From Candidatus Baltobacteraceae bacterium (GTDB taxonomy: Bacteria > Vulcanimicrobiota > Vulcanimicrobiia > Vulcanimicrobiales > Vulcanimicrobiaceae): DNA of 64,000 bases. Position numbers and translations under genes: made by a program. Numbering within the stretch: position 1 is the first letter of the stretch; the number at the start of each line of letters is the position of its first letter. The notes beneath the pieces were generated by a model. The model was given only the letters and a program-made list of their open reading frames with translations, was not told the origin of the DNA and ran no database searches. Shown here piece after piece: positions 51,357 through 60,929 of this stretch. The stretch is from NCBI GenBank assembly GCA_036489885.1, contig DASXEW010000003.1:868001-932000 (forward strand), read 5' to 3'.

Positions 51357-53189
51357 ATGAGCACCTATCGCGCGCCGTTGCGTGACATGCAGTTCGTCCT
51401 CAAAGAGCTTGCCGGAATGGACGAGCTCGCGAAGCTGCCCGGTTACGAAGAAGCCGGCGACGTCGTCGATGCAATTCTCGAAGAAGCCGGCACGTTTGCG
51501 ACCGAAGTGCTCGATCCGATCAATCACTCGGGCGACAAGGAAGGCTGCACGTGGCGCGACGGCGTGGTCACGACGCCCAAGGGCTTCAAAGAAGCGTACG
51601 CACAGTTTGCCAAGGCCGGATGGATTGGATTGCCGGTCGACCCTGAGTTCGGGGGTCAAGGTCTGCCGCAGTTGCTGCTCGGTCCGACGCTGGAGATGTG
51701 GAACGGCGCGAATGTGGGTTTCGCAAACGCTCCGCTGCTCAATCAAGGCGCGATTGAAGCGATCTTACTTACCGGTTCGCACGAACAAAAACAGCGTTTC
51801 ATCCCGAAGCTCGTCTCCGGCGAGTGGACTGGGACTATGTGCTTGACCGAACCGCAAGCCGGCAGCGACCTCGCAGCCGTTCGCACGAAAGCCGTCCCCG
51901 AAGGCGATCACTATCGCGTCAGCGGGCAAAAGATTTTCATCACGTTCGGCGAGCACGATCTCGTGCCGAACATCGTGCACCTCGTCCTCGCGAAACTGCC
52001 GGACGCGCCTGAAGGGACGAAGGGCATCTCGATGTTCATCGTGCCGAAATTCTTGGTGAAGGCCGACGGAACGCTCGGCGAGCGCAACGATGTGCACTGC
52101 GCGTCGATCGAGCACAAGATGGGGATCAACGCCAACCCGACGTGCACGCTGAACTATGGTGAGAAGACCGGCGGCGCAATCGGCTATCTCGTCGGCGAGC
52201 CGCATCGCGGCATGGAATATATGTTCATCATGATGAACGCCGCACGCTTCTCGGTCGGCGTTCAGGGGCTCGCAATCGCAGATCGAGCCTATCAGAGCGC
52301 GCTCTCCTACGCGAAAGAGCGCGTCCAAAGCCGCGACATCAAAGACGTAGCGGCGCGTGGCGCGCAGGCCGTGACCATCTTCCATCATCCGGACGTGCGC
52401 CGCATGCTCATGTCGATGAAGGCGCAGATCGAAGCCATGCGTGCGCTTGCGTACGTGACTGCGGCATCGCTCGACTACTCGAACAAGAGTCCGGATGAGT
52501 CCGTGCGCAAAGAGCACCGCGCCTTCGTCGAGTTTATGACTCCGATCGTAAAAGGCTGGTGCACGGAAGCCGCTATCGACATCTGCTCGACCGCGTTGCA
52601 GACCTTCGGCGGCATGGGCTTCATTGAAGAGACCGGGATCGCGCAGCAATATCGCGACGTGCGGATTACGGCGATCTACGAAGGAACGACCGGAATCCAA
52701 GCACTCGACCTCGTCGGACGCAAACTGCTTCGCGACATGGGCAAAACCGCGACCGCGCTCGTCGCGAAAATGAAGACCTTAGCAGGCGAGCTTGCGAGCG
52801 CCGACGATCCGGACGTCAAGGCGATTCACGCGGAGTTTGTACGTGGAGTTGACGCGCTTGCGGTAACCTCGCAGGCGATCGGGATGAGCGCCGCAAGCGA
52901 TGTGCGTCTGGGCGTTGCGTGTTCGGTACCATTTTTGAAGCTGTGGGGAATCGTCGCCGGCGGTTGGCAGATGGCGCGCGCCGCCCAAATTTCCGCGGCG
53001 AGAATCGCAGCGCGCGACGCCGACGCCGATTTCTACAAAGCCAAGCTGGCAACGGCCCGATTCTACGCCGAGCACGTCCTTACGCAGGCGCGCTGGTTGC
53101 AAGCAGAGATTCAAAATGGTGCGGCCAGTGTCATGGCGCTATCCGAAGATCAATTCGAGCTCGATCGTAAATCCGCGGTGACCGCCTAA
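51357..53189 (+). CDS. Acyl-CoA dehydrogenase (long form, 610 aa)
   Basis: AAAGGGG precedes the ATG. Acyl-CoA dehydrogenase core: MCLTEPQAGSDLAAVRTKAV (FAD/substrate region), VSGQKIFITFGEHD, IEHKMGINANPTCTLNYG, QGLAIADRAYQSALSYAKER, and DICSTALQTFGGMGFIEETG with ITAIYEGTTGIQALDLVGRK near the catalytic Glu position. The extra C-terminal domain (PF12806-type, about 470-600) is shared with 600-residue long-chain/arylacyl dehydrogenases. First step of fatty acyl-CoA oxidation. One-base overlap (TAATG) couples it to the next gene. Confidence 0.94.
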   Translation: MSTYRAPLRDMQFVLKELAGMDELAKLPGYEEAGDVVDAILEEAGTFATEVLDPINHSGDKEGCTWRDGVVTTPKGFKEAYAQFAKAGWIGLPVDPEFGGQGLPQLLLGPTLEMWNGANVGFANAPLLNQGAIEAILLTGSHEQKQRFIPKLVSGEWTGTMCLTEPQAGSDLAAVRTKAVPEGDHYRVSGQKIFITFGEHDLVPNIVHLVLAKLPDAPEGTKGISMFIVPKFLVKADGTLGERNDVHCASIEHKMGINANPTCTLNYGEKTGGAIGYLVGEPHRGMEYMFIMMNAARFSVGVQGLAIADRAYQSALSYAKERVQSRDIKDVAARGAQAVTIFHHPDVRRMLMSMKAQIEAMRALAYVTAASLDYSNKSPDESVRKEHRAFVEFMTPIVKGWCTEAAIDICSTALQTFGGMGFIEETGIAQQYRDVRITAIYEGTTGIQALDLVGRKLLRDMGKTATALVAKMKTLAGELASADDPDVKAIHAEFVRGVDALAVTSQAIGMSAASDVRLGVACSVPFLKLWGIVAGGWQMARAAQISAARIAARDADADFYKAKLATARFYAEHVLTQARWLQAEIQNGAASVMALSEDQFELDRKSAVTA

Positions 53190-55279
53190 TGGGGTTGCTC
53201 ACGCAAGCGAGGCGTGACGGCGTCCGCGTCGTCACGCTAACCAATCCGCCGATCAACGCGCTCGGGTTTGCGCTTTCGGGTGAACTGGTTGCGGCATTCG
53301 ATGCTGCGGAGAGCGATGCATCGATCGTCGCAATCATCATCACGGGAAGCAACGGCCCCTTCAGCGGCGGCGCCGACATCAACGATTTTCTACGCCGGCC
53401 GCCCGCAGATTCGAAATCGGTTCGCGACGTTATCGGGCGCATCGAGCGTGGCACCAAAACGTACATCGCCGCAATCGACGGCATCGCGCTCGGTGGCGGA
53501 TTCGAGCTTGCACTCGGGTGCGACTATCGGGTCGGAACTGCACGCGCGAAGATAGGCCTGCCCGAAATCAAGCTCGGTCTCATTCCTGGTGCGGGCGGCA
53601 CACAGCGCCTCCCGCGTTTGATCGGAGCGCAATCGGCGCTCGAGATAATGCTCAAAGGCGATCTGATCGACGCAGCGCGCGCCCGTGAACTCGGCATTTT
53701 CGATGCGCTTGCGGAGGGTGACCTAATCGAAACCGCGATGCAGTTCGCGCGCTCGCCGCGCAAGCGCATATCGGCGCGCCGCGCCGAGCTCGGCGCAAAG
53801 GGCGGTTTGTTCGCCGGCCCGTTTGCCCTCGCGCTGGCGCACAAGTCGGTTCCATCTGAAGAGCGTGGCGGATTTGCCGCGCACAAGCTCATCGATGCCG
53901 TCGAAGCCGCGCTCGAGTTTGATTTCCAGCGCGGTCTCGCGCGCGAGTTCCGACTGTTCGACGAGTTAGTTGATTCGGCAGAAGCCCACGCGCTGATGCA
54001 TGTGTTCTTCGCCGAGCGTGAGCTCGGAAAAATTCCCGGCCTGCCGGCTGCGCAGCCGCTCGAAATCAAGACGGCCGCCGTCATCGGCGGCGGTACTATG
54101 GGAACCGGTATCGGGCTCACGTTCGCGAGTGCCGGTATTCCCGTAACGATTGTCGAGCCCAGCGGCGAGCAGATCGAGCGCAGCAAGCAAACGGTGCTCG
54201 ACACGTTCGCGTATCAGGTAAAACGCGGGCGCATGACCGAGGAAGAGGCGAAGCTTCGGACTGCGTCGATCGACTTCGAGCGCGATCTCTCGGCGGTCAA
54301 GAATGCCGACATCGTCGTCGAAGCCGTCTTCGAGAACATGGACGTCAAGAAAGAGGTCTTCGCAAAGCTCGACAGCCTCGCAAAGCCGGGCGCAATTTTG
54401 GCCAGCAACACGTCGACGCTCGACATCGACACGATGGCTGCGCAAACAAAACGCCCCGAGTACGTGATCGGAACGCACTTCTTCGCGCCGGCCAACATCA
54501 TGAAGCTGCTCGAGATCGTGCGTGGGAAGACGGCGTCGCCGCAAACGATCACGACCGCGATGGCGCTGGGCAAGAAATTGCGTAAGGTCGGCGTGCTTTC
54601 CGGCAATGCCTTCGGGTTCATCGGGAACCGAATGTTTTTCGATTACTCGCGCGAAGCGATTGCGCTTGCCGAAGAAGGCGTGCCGCCGCATCGCGTTGAT
54701 GCAGTCATGAAAAAGTTCGGCATGGCGATGGGTCCGTTCGCGACTTTCGATCTTTCAGGAATCGACGTGTTCTGGCGCATTCAACAAGATCGCAAAGATG
54801 CGGTCGGGAGGCGCACCAACATCATCGATCGTCTTTACCAACTCGGGAGATACGGTCAGAAAACCGGCGCCGGAATCTACAAATATGAAAAGGGACAGCG
54901 CGAGCCGATCCCCGATCCTGAAGTTGAGAACATCTTCGCCGAAGAAGCCAAAGCTGCGGGCATCGCGCCGCGAGCCGTCAATGACGAAGAGATCGTCAAA
55001 CGCCTCGTCTACGCGCTCGTGAACGTCGGTGCGGAACTGCTTAGGACCGGCATAGCCCTGCGCGCCGGCGACGAAGACATAGTCTACATCTACGGCTACG
55101 GTTTCCCACCCCGCACCGGCGGCCCAATGTGGTACGCGGATCAAGCCGGCATCGCCAAGGTCTACGCCGACATCAAAGGGTTCGGATGGGAAGGTTCGCC
55201 GCTGTTGGCGGAGCTGGCGCAAAGCGGCGGAAAGCTTGCGGACCATCGTCCCACGTCAAAGGAGCTTGCTCATGCGTGA
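53189..55279 (+). CDS. Bifunctional enoyl-CoA hydratase / 3-hydroxyacyl-CoA dehydrogenase (FadB/FadJ-like)
   Basis: 696 aa. N-terminal crotonase domain (1-190): [35 protein letters not shown] (oxyanion hole) and [20 protein letters not shown] with catalytic Glu. C-terminal dehydrogenase: [20 protein letters not shown] (NAD site), [42 protein letters not shown] (catalytic His), and duplicated 3HCDH C-domains with [10 protein letters not shown] and [15 protein letters not shown]. Catalyses hydration and oxidation in beta-oxidation. Overlaps the thiolase start by 8 bp. Confidence 0.95.
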   Translation: MGLLTQARRDGVRVVTLTNPPINALGFALSGELVAAFDAAESDASIVAIIITGSNGPFSGGADINDFLRRPPADSKSVRDVIGRIERGTKTYIAAIDGIALGGGFELALGCDYRVGTARAKIGLPEIKLGLIPGAGGTQRLPRLIGAQSALEIMLKGDLIDAARARELGIFDALAEGDLIETAMQFARSPRKRISARRAELGAKGGLFAGPFALALAHKSVPSEERGGFAAHKLIDAVEAALEFDFQRGLAREFRLFDELVDSAEAHALMHVFFAERELGKIPGLPAAQPLEIKTAAVIGGGTMGTGIGLTFASAGIPVTIVEPSGEQIERSKQTVLDTFAYQVKRGRMTEEEAKLRTASIDFERDLSAVKNADIVVEAVFENMDVKKEVFAKLDSLAKPGAILASNTSTLDIDTMAAQTKRPEYVIGTHFFAPANIMKLLEIVRGKTASPQTITTAMALGKKLRKVGVLSGNAFGFIGNRMFFDYSREAIALAEEGVPPHRVDAVMKKFGMAMGPFATFDLSGIDVFWRIQQDRKDAVGRRTNIIDRLYQLGRYGQKTGAGIYKYEKGQREPIPDPEVENIFAEEAKAAGIAPRAVNDEEIVKRLVYALVNVGAELLRTGIALRAGDEDIVYIYGYGFPPRTGGPMWYADQAGIAKVYADIKGFGWEGSPLLAELAQSGGKLADHRPTSKELAHA

Positions 55280-56459
55280 AGCTGCGATCGTCTCGGCTGC
55301 GCGGACGCCGATCGGCCGTGCATTCCGCGGTGCATTCAATCAAACGCACGGCGCGACGATGGCGGGTCACGTCGTCAAACACGCCGTTGAACGAGCAAAA
55401 GTCGATCCGGCCGAAGTCGAGGACGTCGTTCTCGGCGTCGGACTACCAGAGGGCGCAACCGGACACAATCTTGGGCGCGTTGCAGCGCTGCGCGCCGGCC
55501 TTCCGCTGCGTGTCCCCGGGACGACGATCAATCGCTATTGCGCATCGGGCCTGCAGTCGGTTTCGCTGGCTTCGCAACGCGTCATCGTCGACGGTGCGCA
55601 AGTCGTCGTCGCCGGCGGTTGTGAGTCGATCAGCATGGTGCAGCAGGTCGTCAACCGTCACAACTTCACAGAAGAGTGGATTTTGCGGAACGAGCCCGAC
55701 ATTTACATGCCGATGCTGCAGACCGCCGACAACGTCGCGAACCACTATAAGATTACGCGCGAACAGCAAGATCAGTTTTCGCTGCAGAGCCAGCAGCGAA
55801 CGGCCGCCGCGCAAGCAGCGGGCCGGTTCGATCAGGAGATCGTCCCGCTCGAGACCTGGAAGGTTCTCGAAGATAAAGACAGTGGTTCTTTTCGCGAGGA
55901 GCGCGCGTTCCTGAAAAGGGACGAAGGCAATCGCACCGACACGACGCTCGAAGGTCTGGCTGCGCTCAAAGGCGTGATCGATGCAAAATCGACGATCACG
56001 GCCGGCAATTCATCGCAACTTTCCGACGGCGCCGCTGCCGTCGTCGTGATGGATGCGAAGCTTGCCGAGCAGCGCAATCTGCAGCCGCTCGGATTCTATC
56101 GCGGCATGGTGGTGGTTGGATGCGATCCCGGCGAGATGGGAATCGGTCCCGTCTTCGCAGTCCCCGAGCTGCTCAAACGCCACAATCTGCGGATTGACGA
56201 TATCGGTTTGTGGGAGCTCAACGAAGCCTTCGCCGTGCAAGCACTGTATTGCCGCGACAAGCTGGGTCTACCGAACGAGATCTTCAATGTCGATGGCGGC
56301 GCGATCGCCGTCGGTCATCCGTACGGCGTGAGCGGAACGCGGCTCGTCATGCACGCACTGATCGAAGGCAAGCGGCGCAAAGCGAAGTACGTCGTCGTCA
56401 CGATGTGCGTCGGTGGCGGTCAAGGCGCCGCGGGTCTGTTCGAAGTCGCTCTAAACTAA
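55272..56459 (+). CDS. Acetyl-CoA acyltransferase / thiolase (FadA-like)
   Basis: 395 aa from ATG 55272 (the frame is open to 55236). [20 protein letters not shown] at the start, [15 protein letters not shown] (acyl-enzyme Cys), [35 protein letters not shown] (catalytic His) and [17 protein letters not shown] (second Cys) are all intact. Releases acetyl-CoA at the end of each beta-oxidation cycle. The stop overlaps the convergent GntR stop by two bases. Confidence 0.95.
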   Translation: MREAAIVSAARTPIGRAFRGAFNQTHGATMAGHVVKHAVERAKVDPAEVEDVVLGVGLPEGATGHNLGRVAALRAGLPLRVPGTTINRYCASGLQSVSLASQRVIVDGAQVVVAGGCESISMVQQVVNRHNFTEEWILRNEPDIYMPMLQTADNVANHYKITREQQDQFSLQSQQRTAAAQAAGRFDQEIVPLETWKVLEDKDSGSFREERAFLKRDEGNRTDTTLEGLAALKGVIDAKSTITAGNSSQLSDGAAAVVVMDAKLAEQRNLQPLGFYRGMVVVGCDPGEMGIGPVFAVPELLKRHNLRIDDIGLWELNEAFAVQALYCRDKLGLPNEIFNVDGGAIAVGHPYGVSGTRLVMHALIEGKRRKAKYVVVTMCVGGGQGAAGLFEVALN

Positions 56460-57121
56460 CCGAGCTTGGCGTCGGCCGGCGCTTTGTCCGAAAGACGAAT
56501 CTCGAGCGACTTCGAGACCAGATCGCGTCCGGCGTGCTCGGCGCGTGCCGCATCTTGTTTCGCGATCGCGTCGATCAAACTGCGATGACGCGCAGAAAGT
56601 TGATCGCGCCATTCCGGGTGCGTCACTGATAGGGCTCGATAGCGAAAGAGATCCGTAAGACGGCTGAGCATCTTGCGCAACGACTCGTTTCCGCTTGCCG
56701 CGGCCAGCGCGTGGTAGAACGCGCGAACGCGATTGTCGGCATCTTCACTCTCACTAAAAGCACAGGCGCGATCGATCGCATCGTTTTCTTCCTCGAGATG
56801 CGCGATATCGATGCGCGTCCGGTTTTGAGCCGCGAGACGCGCTGCGAGTCCGACTAGCACTTCGCGTACCTGATAGATGTCGATGAGCTCTTTGCGTCCG
56901 AGCTCACTGGCGACGAATCCGCCGGCCGTCGTGCGCCGTATCAAACCCTCGCCCTCGAGACGATGCAGCGCCTCGCGCACGGGGGTGCGGCTCATCTGGA
57001 AATTTCGGACGAGGTCGATCTCACGAATGACCTCGCTCGGCGGGTAGTGGCCTTCCGTGATCATCGTGCGCACACGCTCGTATGCTTGCTGGCTGAGATG
57101 ATCTAGGCCGCCGCGTCGCAT
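56456..57121 (-). CDS. GntR-family regulator with FCD domain
   Basis: 221 aa. [43 protein letters not shown] and [20 protein letters not shown] form the GntR winged helix-turn-helix. The C-terminal FCD domain is helical with metal-type His positions in the [12 protein letters not shown] segment and [10 protein letters not shown]. It lies after the thiolase, convergent, and could co-regulate fatty-acid or organic-acid genes. ATG 57121 is 3 bp downstream of the DUF5996 stop, so it is cotranscribed with that gene. Confidence 0.9.
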   Translation of the reverse strand: MRRGGLDHLSQQAYERVRTMITEGHYPPSEVIREIDLVRNFQMSRTPVREALHRLEGEGLIRRTTAGGFVASELGRKELIDIYQVREVLVGLAARLAAQNRTRIDIAHLEEENDAIDRACAFSESEDADNRVRAFYHALAAASGNESLRKMLSRLTDLFRYRALSVTHPEWRDQLSARHRSLIDAIAKQDAARAEHAGRDLVSKSLEIRLSDKAPADAKLG

Positions 57122-57123
57122 GG

Positions 57124-58026
57124 TTAGCGGCGCTCGAGCGCGGCGCGATCCCACTTTCCGAGATTGGCTGCCGCATCGTAGGTGGACTCGAAGAAGTCGA
57201 GCACGGCGCGATTAGGGTCCCTGGAAGTGCGTACGGCTTCGTAGGGCAACACGAATTCTTTGAGATTCGGATTCCACGATGCGGTACTAGGTTTGATCTT
57301 CGCCTCGGCAAAGCCCGCGGGCTCGGGATATGCGTACGCGTAGAACAGCGCGTCTAGTCCGGGCATTCCCGGCCAGAAGCCCACGCTCTGTTCTTCGTGC
57401 GAGTATGCCTCGCGGGTCGCCGAGTCCGGAAGATTCGGAATACCGCCGGGATGCGGCGGTGCGATGCGCCCGGAGAAGCGTGTCTCCGCGAGATCGAAAC
57501 TTCCCCAAAAGAAGTGCACGGGACTCGCTTTGCCGAGAAAGCTCGCACGAAACTGCTTGCACAACTGGTCGGCTTGCTCGAGCACGCGCCAAAATCGCGT
57601 CGCGTATTCCTTATCGTACGAAGCGTGCTGCGTGTCCTGATCGAACCGTATCGCGTCGGCCACTTCGTTCGGCTTCATGTTAATGCGCACCGGCATCCCG
57701 AGCGCGTCCAGCTCGGACATGAGACGCTTGTAAAATTCGGCGACGCTCATCGGCTCGAGCGGGATCGAACGCACGGCGCCGTCACAATCACGGATGTATA
57801 GCGTATGATCGAGAAAATCAAACGTGATTTCGAAATCGTGCCCTTGGCTATAGGGCATGATCGAGGTCGTAAGTCCGCGTGGTGTGACGTAAAGCGTAAC
57901 GTTCCACCAGTGATTGACGAGTGGTTGCTGTCGCAGACGTATCTTGCCGACGATCTGCGTCCACAATTGGAGCGTTAACTGCGTGTCATGCCAGTCGTCG
58001 TGCCGCAGACTGGGCCAGACCTCCAC
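57124..58026 (-). CDS. DUF5996 family protein
   Basis: 300 aa, GTG start overlapping the upstream stop (TAGTG). WPSLRHDDWHDTQLTLQLWT at the N-terminus, NHWWNVTLYVTPRGLTT, VHFFWGSFDLAETRFSGRIA and YAYPEPAGFAEAKIKP are typical of DUF5996, a widespread soluble family of unknown activity. Rich in His, Trp and Asp, perhaps a metal enzyme. It is flanked by the secreted protein gene and the GntR gene in one operon. Confidence 0.88.
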   Translation of the reverse strand: MEVWPSLRHDDWHDTQLTLQLWTQIVGKIRLRQQPLVNHWWNVTLYVTPRGLTTSIMPYSQGHDFEITFDFLDHTLYIRDCDGAVRSIPLEPMSVAEFYKRLMSELDALGMPVRINMKPNEVADAIRFDQDTQHASYDKEYATRFWRVLEQADQLCKQFRASFLGKASPVHFFWGSFDLAETRFSGRIAPPHPGGIPNLPDSATREAYSHEEQSVGFWPGMPGLDALFYAYAYPEPAGFAEAKIKPSTASWNPNLKEFVLPYEAVRTSRDPNRAVLDFFESTYDAAANLGKWDRAALERR

Positions 58027-58763
58027 TAGCGCGCCGTGGAGTCGACGCCGATGTGTTTGGTGGCTTTTTCCGTGAAGACCGAATCGTCGATGGCGACGTT
58101 GATCTTGTACTGCGTATAATGTGCGTCGGCACGTGCGTGCGGAAACGGTGGCATCGCAATCAGTGCGTGCTCGTCGGAGAGCACTGCGAAGCCTTCCTCG
58201 TAACCGTAGATTTTGTCGACCGTGATGCGTCCGCCGCTGTAATAATAGTAGACGATTTCGTCGATCACCCAGTGGCGCGGATCGACCAGGACGGTTTCGT
58301 GATCGAGTGAACCGCGAACGCGCTCAACGAGGCGCAGGGCGATATCTTTTGTTCCATTGCGGTCTTGCTCGCCGTCGATCGTGCAGATGAATTTCTTGTC
58401 CCACACCGCGGGATCACTGACATCGCTATAGAGCTGTTCAAAACCCTTGGCGTACGAGGGCGATTTCGTGAAGATGACTTCGTGACGGTCGGGCTGCTTG
58501 AAATATGTCGTTCCCTCGAAGGTAGGATTGAGGAACGGAATGCCGGTGTGAAGACGGATATCGACATGCGCTTGGAATGTCGATAGCGCGGCGTTGCGTG
58601 CCGACAGATTCGAGACGACGTCGAGCGCCGTGACCGGGTCGCTGACGATCTGGTGCGTCCCCAAGGCGGGATGAGCGGCCACTCGTAGGCCGAGCGCCGT
58701 GAACATCGCCACAATGAGAAACGCTGAAACGAGTCGCTGTCTGACTTGGCGGACGCTAACCAT
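58026..58763 (-). CDS. Secreted protein, LolA/LppX-like beta-sandwich
   Basis: 245 aa with a signal peptide (LVSAFLIVAMFTALGLRVAA). The mature protein has strands alternating as in LolA/LppX-type lipoprotein carriers: FQAHVDIRLHTGIPFLNPTF, GTTYFKQPDRHEVIFTKSPS, DPRHWVIDEIVYYYYSGGRI. No lipobox. Probable periplasmic lipid- or lipoprotein-binding role by fold analogy only. One-base overlap with the DUF5996 gene. Confidence 0.7.
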   Translation of the reverse strand: MVSVRQVRQRLVSAFLIVAMFTALGLRVAAHPALGTHQIVSDPVTALDVVSNLSARNAALSTFQAHVDIRLHTGIPFLNPTFEGTTYFKQPDRHEVIFTKSPSYAKGFEQLYSDVSDPAVWDKKFICTIDGEQDRNGTKDIALRLVERVRGSLDHETVLVDPRHWVIDEIVYYYYSGGRITVDKIYGYEEGFAVLSDEHALIAMPPFPHARADAHYTQYKINVAIDDSVFTEKATKHIGVDSTAR

Positions 58764-58837
58764 GCTGCAGTATCCTAGGCCGTGGGGCTTAAACCGTGCT
58801 GAGACCTAGCTTTTCAACAATCTCTTAATCGAGTTGG

Positions 58838-59827
58838 TTACCAGCCGCCACCGCCGTCGCCACCACCGCCACCGCCGAAGCCGCCACCATCGCCGCCGCC
58901 CCAACCGCCGCTGTCGCCGCCGCCACCCCAGTCGCCCGAGCTGGCATTGCCCATGTCGATTTGCCCCGGATCGGACTGAAAGCCTGACTGGTCGCCGCCG
59001 GCGCCAGGATCGGTGCCGCCGAAGCCGGCGCTGCCGATGTTACCGCCAAAATTGTTGTGTTGGCCGAAGATCTCGTTTCCGAGCCAAGCGCCCCCCAGAC
59101 CGCCCAGCAGGCCGCTCCAGAAGCCCCCGCCGCCGCCAAAACCGCCGCCGCCGTAACCGTAGCCGGGACCGGGCCCATAGCCCGTCGCGCCGGGACTCAT
59201 CGGATAGGGGCCGCTGGTCGGGCCGACGACGCGCGGTGCGAAGAGTGCACGGTAGAGCGCACGCAGCACCAAAAACGCGACGACGATGATCAAAAAGAAG
59301 AATATCCAGCCCATACTAAAGCCCCCGGTTTGATGCCGAACGACCACTGCATTCGGATTGTACGAAGTACGCGCCGGCAGATGGCTGCGATAATAACTCA
59401 TCGTCAGCGATACGCCGTTCTGCAAGCCCTCGTCGAAATTTCCCGAGTTGAATCCAGCGGCAATCGCGTCGCGAATTGCTGACGTCGTCCCCGCCGGGAA
59501 AAACGCATGCGAGGCGCGATCCGGATACACGCCGATCTTCTTGGGATCTTTCGAAATGAAGATCATGACGCCGTTGACTTGCTGCTGCGCGAAGATGCGC
59601 TCCGCGGCGCTATCGACGGTCGCACCATCGAGCGACGGCGTCGTATAGACGAGAATCTCTTTGCCGGTGGTCGCAGCAAAATCGTTGATTCGTGTGTTTG
59701 CCGCTTGGACTGCCTGCGTGGAGAACAAGTGCGCGTTGTCGACGACGTATTGGTCGCGCGCAACGGCGGGTGCGAGGTTGAGGGCAAGGACGACGAGCGC
59801 CGTGCCCAGAGCAGTCAAAATCTTCAT
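58838..59827 (-). CDS. TPM-domain protein (YgcG-like) with Gly-rich tail
   Basis: 329 aa. Signal peptide ending AVA, then the TPM fold (about 25-160): VDNAHLFSTQAVQAANTRIN, GKEILVYTTPSLDGATVDSA, QVNGVMIFISKDPKKIGVYP, FNSGNFDEGLQNGVSLTMSY. A membrane span (MGWIFFFLIIVVAFLVLRAL) is followed by a Gly/Tyr/Pro-rich tail ending in GGGGDGGGGW. Members are linked to phosphatase activity or photosystem/cell-envelope maintenance; the true role is open. Confidence 0.9.
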   Translation of the reverse strand: MKILTALGTALVVLALNLAPAVARDQYVVDNAHLFSTQAVQAANTRINDFAATTGKEILVYTTPSLDGATVDSAAERIFAQQQVNGVMIFISKDPKKIGVYPDRASHAFFPAGTTSAIRDAIAAGFNSGNFDEGLQNGVSLTMSYYRSHLPARTSYNPNAVVVRHQTGGFSMGWIFFFLIIVVAFLVLRALYRALFAPRVVGPTSGPYPMSPGATGYGPGPGYGYGGGGFGGGGGFWSGLLGGLGGAWLGNEIFGQHNNFGGNIGSAGFGGTDPGAGGDQSGFQSDPGQIDMGNASSGDWGGGGDSGGWGGGDGGGFGGGGGGDGGGGW

Positions 59828-59873
59828 TCTCGAGGTCTCCGGCTGCTGATACCCCCGGCCATGCGGGGGAGTT

Positions 59874-60005
59874 TCAGCGCGCTCGAACCGTTACGATGGC
59901 GACGCCGACAATGCTTGCAACGAAGAGCAAGAGGAACACCCAAATGCCCATTCGGATGAGCGACTGGCGAAACGCCCGACGGCTTCGCGTCTGGTAGCCG
60001 GGCAC
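59874..60005 (-). CDS. Small single-span membrane protein (43 aa) after rsfS
   Basis: GTG 60005 overlaps the rsfS stop by one base. The 43 residues are a basic N-terminus (GYQTRSRRAFRQSLIR) and one membrane span (MGIWVFLLLFVASIVGVAIV) ending in TVRAR. No family recognised. Its conserved-looking overlap with rsfS makes it a likely real operon member. Confidence 0.55.
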   Translation of the reverse strand: MPGYQTRSRRAFRQSLIRMGIWVFLLLFVASIVGVAIVTVRAR

Positions 60006-60340
60006 TAGGATTCGATCGCGCGTGCCGCGCGAGTGCCCGGACCCCACAACCGCTCGAGATTGTAGAACGCACGGCTCTCCGGTGTAAAAACGTGCGCAAC
60101 GACGGACCCAAGGTCGATCAGAATCCAATTCCCGTCGGAATAGCCCTCGGTGCGCGCTACGCCGAACCCCTCAGCTTTCGACTTCTCGATGATCGCGTCA
60201 GCGATCGCTCGCGTTTGGACGTTCGAGCGGCCGGTGACGATCACGAACGTGTCGGCGACGATGGTTCGCCCGTCCAAATCCAGGACGGTGATGTCCTCGC
60301 CTTTCTTGTCTTCTGCGGCGGCCCGCACGGTCTCGATCAA
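60005..60340 (-). CDS. rsfS: Ribosomal silencing factor RsfS
   Basis: 111 aa from TTG 60340, one base after the yqeK stop; the upstream frame is overlap with yqeK. DKKGEDITVLDLDGRTIVAD, TFVIVTGRSNVQTRAIADAI, GVARTEGYSDGNWILIDLGS and VVAHVFTPESRAFYNLERLW are diagnostic. Binds L14 of the 50S subunit and blocks subunit joining in starvation. An alternative start at the GTG near the first DKKGED segment would leave the fold short. Confidence 0.92.
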   Translation of the reverse strand: MIETVRAAAEDKKGEDITVLDLDGRTIVADTFVIVTGRSNVQTRAIADAIIEKSKAEGFGVARTEGYSDGNWILIDLGSVVAHVFTPESRAFYNLERLWGPGTRAARAIES

Positions 60341-60341
60341 T

Positions 60342-60929
60342 TCAGGCAGTTTTCTTCTCCTCTGATGAAAACAGTTCGATGGCGGCGGCAGTTTCCGGTG
60401 CGATAGATTTTCCGGACGCGCCGTGAAAAGCTGTCGTGGCGAGCAGCGTCTCACGCATCGCTGCGTTCAGATTGTGGAACGAAAGCCGTTCGAGGTCGGC
60501 GCGTTCGTCGAAATCGCGGCCCGGTTCGAGAGAATCGGCCAAGTACACGATGGCATCGAGGGTATTCATCGAACCCGCGCCGAGCGTATGATAGCGGATC
60601 GCCGAGAGAATCCGCTCGTCATCGATTCCAAACTCTTCCCGAGCGAGCTCGGCGCCGATACGCGCGTGCAGAACCCGTGGGTGCGTTTCTTCGAAGGCGC
60701 CGATCGCAAGTCCGCGCGCGCGAGATTCCTCGAGCAGACGCTCCGGCGTGTACAAGCGCGCAAGATCGTGCAGCATGCCGGCCAGCATTGCACGCTCGAC
60801 ATTCTCACGGTACCGTCGCGCAAGCCGAACCGCCATGCGCGCGACGCGTAACGTGTGCGCGTAGCGATGCTGCTGGCCGATGTGCGCGTGCACGCGTTTG
60901 CCGAGCCGGACGAACTCGACGCCGGTCAC
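60342..60929 (-). CDS. yqeK: YqeK-like HD-domain hydrolase (Ap4A, symmetrical)
   Basis: 195 aa from GTG 60929 (GTGA overlap with the upstream stop). HRYAHTLRVARMAVRLARRY (first His), AMLAGMLHDLARLY (HD), ETHPRVLHARIGAELAREEF, SAIRYHTLGAGSMNTLDAIV YLADSLEPGRD match YqeK. Likely hydrolyses diadenosine tetraphosphate to ADP. It precedes rsfS, the classical order. Confidence 0.9.
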   Translation of the reverse strand: MTGVEFVRLGKRVHAHIGQQHRYAHTLRVARMAVRLARRYRENVERAMLAGMLHDLARLYTPERLLEESRARGLAIGAFEETHPRVLHARIGAELAREEFGIDDERILSAIRYHTLGAGSMNTLDAIVYLADSLEPGRDFDERADLERLSFHNLNAAMRETLLATTAFHGASGKSIAPETAAAIELFSSEEKKTA

